From Hormiphora californensis (taxonomy: Eukaryota > Ctenophora > Tentaculata > Cydippida > Pleurobrachiidae), in assembly GCA_020137815.1 (NCBI GenBank), contig WFME01000025.1, forward strand, positions 1-20,156: 20,156 nt of DNA, given 5' to 3'. The notes under the pieces were generated by a model. It did no database searches and was not told the origin of the DNA. It saw only the letters and a list, made by a program, of their open reading frames with translations. The translations under genes were made by a program, and so were the position numbers. Positions 17,480 through 20,156 of the stretch are shown in pieces; positions within the stretch are counted from its first letter, which is position 1, and each line of letters starts with the position of its first letter.

Positions 17480-20156
17480 CGAGATTAATGGTGACTATGG
17501 TTACATATATGATTCGTTTCGGTTTAGTGCTGGAATATACCATGTTTCGCTGGGAAAACCCAAGATCGCGCTTCGTTTGAAACGAGATCGGAGAGCTGTG
17601 CAAAAATAGATAAGTCTGCCACAACTGAGTTAGGAATGAAAATGGATTTTTTTAATTAGCACATGCGTGACTCTAGATATCGCGGTAGTTGAGGGGAGAG
17701 AGAGAGATTGTTTTCTCTGTTAAAAAAAAAAACGATGAGAGAAAGAAGCGTTTAAAAAAAAAAACTGAGGGGGGGTGGGGGATTGAGAGTTGTGTTGTAC
17801 ATTTTTCTTCTCTTTTCTTCTTTTTTTCTTCTTCCTGGTCCCACTTTCTCGTTTTGATATCTCTCTCTGCATACGCTCGTCATCTCTCTCTTTCTTTCCC
17901 ACTCCGCTATTCCCCCCAACCCTTTATCGTTCTCTCTTTCTTCTCTCTTGGCGGGAGAGAGAGAGGGAGACCGGAGAAGGAATCTGTAGGGTCGGGAGAG
18001 ATTAAAAAAATGTGATACTATGTTTTACTATATATTGAAATGTGAACTATGGTTTACACATATTAATTTTCTTTTCGGTTTAATAGAGTTTATTATCCTT
18101 CTCTTTACTATATTCTTCTCGCCCTCTTGCCAGTGGCGCGTATTGTCAGATACCGGGAAGTTCTCCCAGGCGCGCCGCTGGGAGAAGGGTAGCTTATTTT
18201 TAATATGCTAGCCGCCACTTGGTCGGATAAAAAAAAAAACTGGTTTCAATCACGACGACGCATCCCGAGGCGTAGCCGCGGGAGAGGCGGAGGGTTTAAA
18301 CCTATAACGCGGTCCGTGGCAAGAGTTTATATTTTATATACCCTGCTTTAGAGTTGTTTGTTACAAGTATTACCCCTACAAGAGAGAATCACTAATCAAA
18401 ACAACACAAAGAGAACTGGAAACAGTCCAAAAACATCTCTCAATTTGAGTGTAGCACTGTTTTGTAACAGTTTATAGGAGAAGAGAGCAAGAATAACAAG
18501 ATATGGGGCATGGCCAGACATACACCCAGAGTAATTGAGATGTTAACCAAAAGGAAGCCGTCGCAAGAGAGTAATTGCCCACGGAATTGTTGTTTCTTTC
18601 TCCTCCCATTTAGTGTGTAACGCTTTCTTCCAAACAGTGTTTCCCTCTGTATTTCAGTAAAGACTGATCATTTGACACACACACTTTGATGTAACATAGG
18701 AGTAAAAATAATAACCTGCCAACCTCCAGTGGGGAATAATCTTGCGCTGGACTGGCTGGTTATCGAAAGCCGCGCTAGTGGGACTTCCTCTTTTTAAACA
18801 CTGCGCATTATTTAAGTTAGCAAGGGAGCAGGGTATATACCATGTTCGCTGGGAAACCCAAGATCGCTCTTTGAAAGGAAACGAATCGGAGAGCTGTTCA
18901 AAGGATAAGTCTTGCTGACAACTGAGTTGAAGTGAAAATGGATTTTTTTTAATTAGCCACAAGTGCGTGACTAGATATCGCGTAGTTGAGGAGAGAGAAG
19001 TATTGTTTTTTTCTCTGTAAAAAAAGATGAGAAAGCCTAACGAGGGGGGGGGGGGGTGCGCGTGTCTTTTCTGTCAGTAAACCGGAGCTTGGCGAGAGAG
19101 AACGAGGAGAGAGAAGAGCGAGAGAGCGTTAAAAAACTGGAAAAAAAAACAAAAGTTTCTCTCCTCTTGCGGGAGAGAGAGAGGGAAGACCGAAGCAGGA
19201 ATTGTAGTCGGGAGGAGATTAAATTGAACGATGGGTTACATAGAGATTAATGTGAACTATGGTTTCCTATTATGATTCGTTTCGGTTTAGGTAGAGTCGC
19301 CTGAATAACCATGTTCCGCTGGGAAAAACCCAAGTATCGCTCGTTTGAACCGAGATCGAGAGCGTGCAAAAAAGATATAAGTCTTGCGCACCCTGATTTA
19401 GGAAGTGAAAATGGATTTTTTTTTAATTAGCACAGTGCGTGACGAGATAAAATCGCGAGTTTGATGGGATAGAGAGATATTGTTTCTCTGGAAAAAAAGA
19501 TGATAAGAGCGTTAAACTGAGGGGGGGGGGGGGGGGGGGGGGTGTTGGTGGGTGGGGTGTTTGTTTTTTTTGGTTATATTTTTATTTTCTGCAATTCAAA
19601 AAGGTAGATTGGAGATAGAGAAGAGAGAGAGAGAGAGCGTTAAACTGGAAACAAAGTTTCTCTCTGGCGGGGGAGAGAGAGAGGGAGACCGAGAATGAAT
19701 TGAGTCCGGGAGATATTTAAATGTGAAACTATGGTTACAATAGGATTAAATATGTGCTATGGTTACATATTATTATTCGGTTTCGGTTAGGAGTCGCTGG
19801 ATATACCCAACCATGTTCTCGCGGGAAAACCCAAGATCGCCTCGTTTGTGAACGAGAATCGTAGAGCTGTGCAAAAGAGATAATCTTTTGCTGCACAACT
19901 GAGTTAGGAAGTGGAAAATGATTTTTTTTAATTACAGTGCGTGAACTGAGATATCCGCGTAGTTTTGAAGGGGAGAGAAGAGATTGTTTCTTCTTTTCTT
20001 CTCTCTGTAAAAAAATATAGAGAAAAAAGCGTTACAAAACTAGAGCGTTAAACAAAAACACAACTGAGAGTTCAAACCAATCAAAAACCTGAGGAAAACT
20101 AAAAAAAAAACTTTAAAACTTAAACTGAGGGGGGGGGGGGGGGGGGGTGAGAGGGT
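17480..20156 (+). repeat. Decayed tandem repeat with units near 0.5 kb
   Basis: The marker CATGTTTCGCTGGGAAAACC-CAAGATCGC recurs near 17541, 18841, 19310 and 19812, giving spacings of about 1300, 470 and 500 bp. Each unit then has GAGAGCTGTGCAAAA, AACTGAGTTAGGAAGTG, a T run with AATTAGCACAGTGCGTGAC, GATATCGCGTAGTTGAGG, a GAGA/TTCTCT stem and AACTGAG followed by 7-22 G. A second block, GCGGGAGAGAGAGAGGGAGA-CCG, is at 17951, 19169 and 19667. Copies differ mainly by single-base indels. The array continues past the right edge. No frame is conserved between copies, so short ORFs here are chance. Confidence 0.8.
18100..18835. other. Interval interrupting the tandem repeat
   Basis: Sequence not shared with the other units, which explains the 1.3-kb spacing of the first two. 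It contains TTCTCCCAG/CTGGGAGAA (18161-18186) around GCGCGCCG, and a GC-rich patch at 18255-18320. It may be an insertion into the array. No gene is recognised. Confidence 0.4.

Overview
The window is a piece of an animal-like (metazoan) nuclear genome. The evidence is spliced host genes with GT/AG introns, a lysosomal phospholipase B-like (PLBD) gene, an Ig-containing transmembrane protein, animal-type non-LTR retrotransposons, TA- and TTAA-flanked DNA transposons and long (CT)n tracts. I cannot name the species. No bacterial-type operons, rRNA, tRNA or CRISPR were seen.

Layout. Positions 1-2756 (minus strand) hold the first four exons of a PLBD2-like gene that runs off the left edge. Its splice sites and phase-0 junctions are intact, but the exons carry at least five single-base frame breaks and one in-frame stop. 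The 3' end of exon 2, with its splice donor, is present three times in tandem. A TTAA-flanked MITE sits in intron 3. A (CT)n-plus-tail repeat and a CLEAR-type 10-mer sit in intron 1. Positions 2757-3300 are intergenic and contain a perfect 100-bp palindrome.

Positions 3307-14833 are a nested transposon block lying inside the coding sequence of a second minus-strand host gene. That gene (Ig-like segment, Cys-rich segment, one membrane span) lies at 14834-15626, and its cytoplasmic tail continues at 3308 and below. Order of insertion, read from target-site duplications: (1) a foldback DNA transposon 'A' with TA duplication went into the exon; (2) a minus-strand non-LTR retrotransposon went into A's right arm (10-bp duplication TTTGAAAGAA, AATAAATAAATAAA tail); (3) in or beside that retroelement's 3' region lie a second foldback transposon 'B' (4288-5852, TA duplication), a 470-bp insert with 14-bp duplications (6061-6530), and a 5'-truncated CR1-like LINE bracketed by (CT)n (6969-9518). 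The two LINEs are convergent.

The large retroelement has ORF1 (coiled coil plus three CCHC knuckles, several frame breaks) and ORF2 (apurinic-type endonuclease, reverse transcriptase, C-terminal CCHC). ORF1 and ORF2 overlap at ATGGCTAG. The CR1-like copy has an intact reverse transcriptase frame but no endonuclease.

Positions 15627-20156 are gene-poor: an inverted (GA)n/(CT)n tract, alternately oriented GTGTTATAAGTTTTC repeats, a possible broken minus-strand exon near 16600, and from about 17480 to the right edge a decayed tandem repeat with units of about 0.5 kb and long G runs. All calls are by eye; family assignments need a search to confirm.
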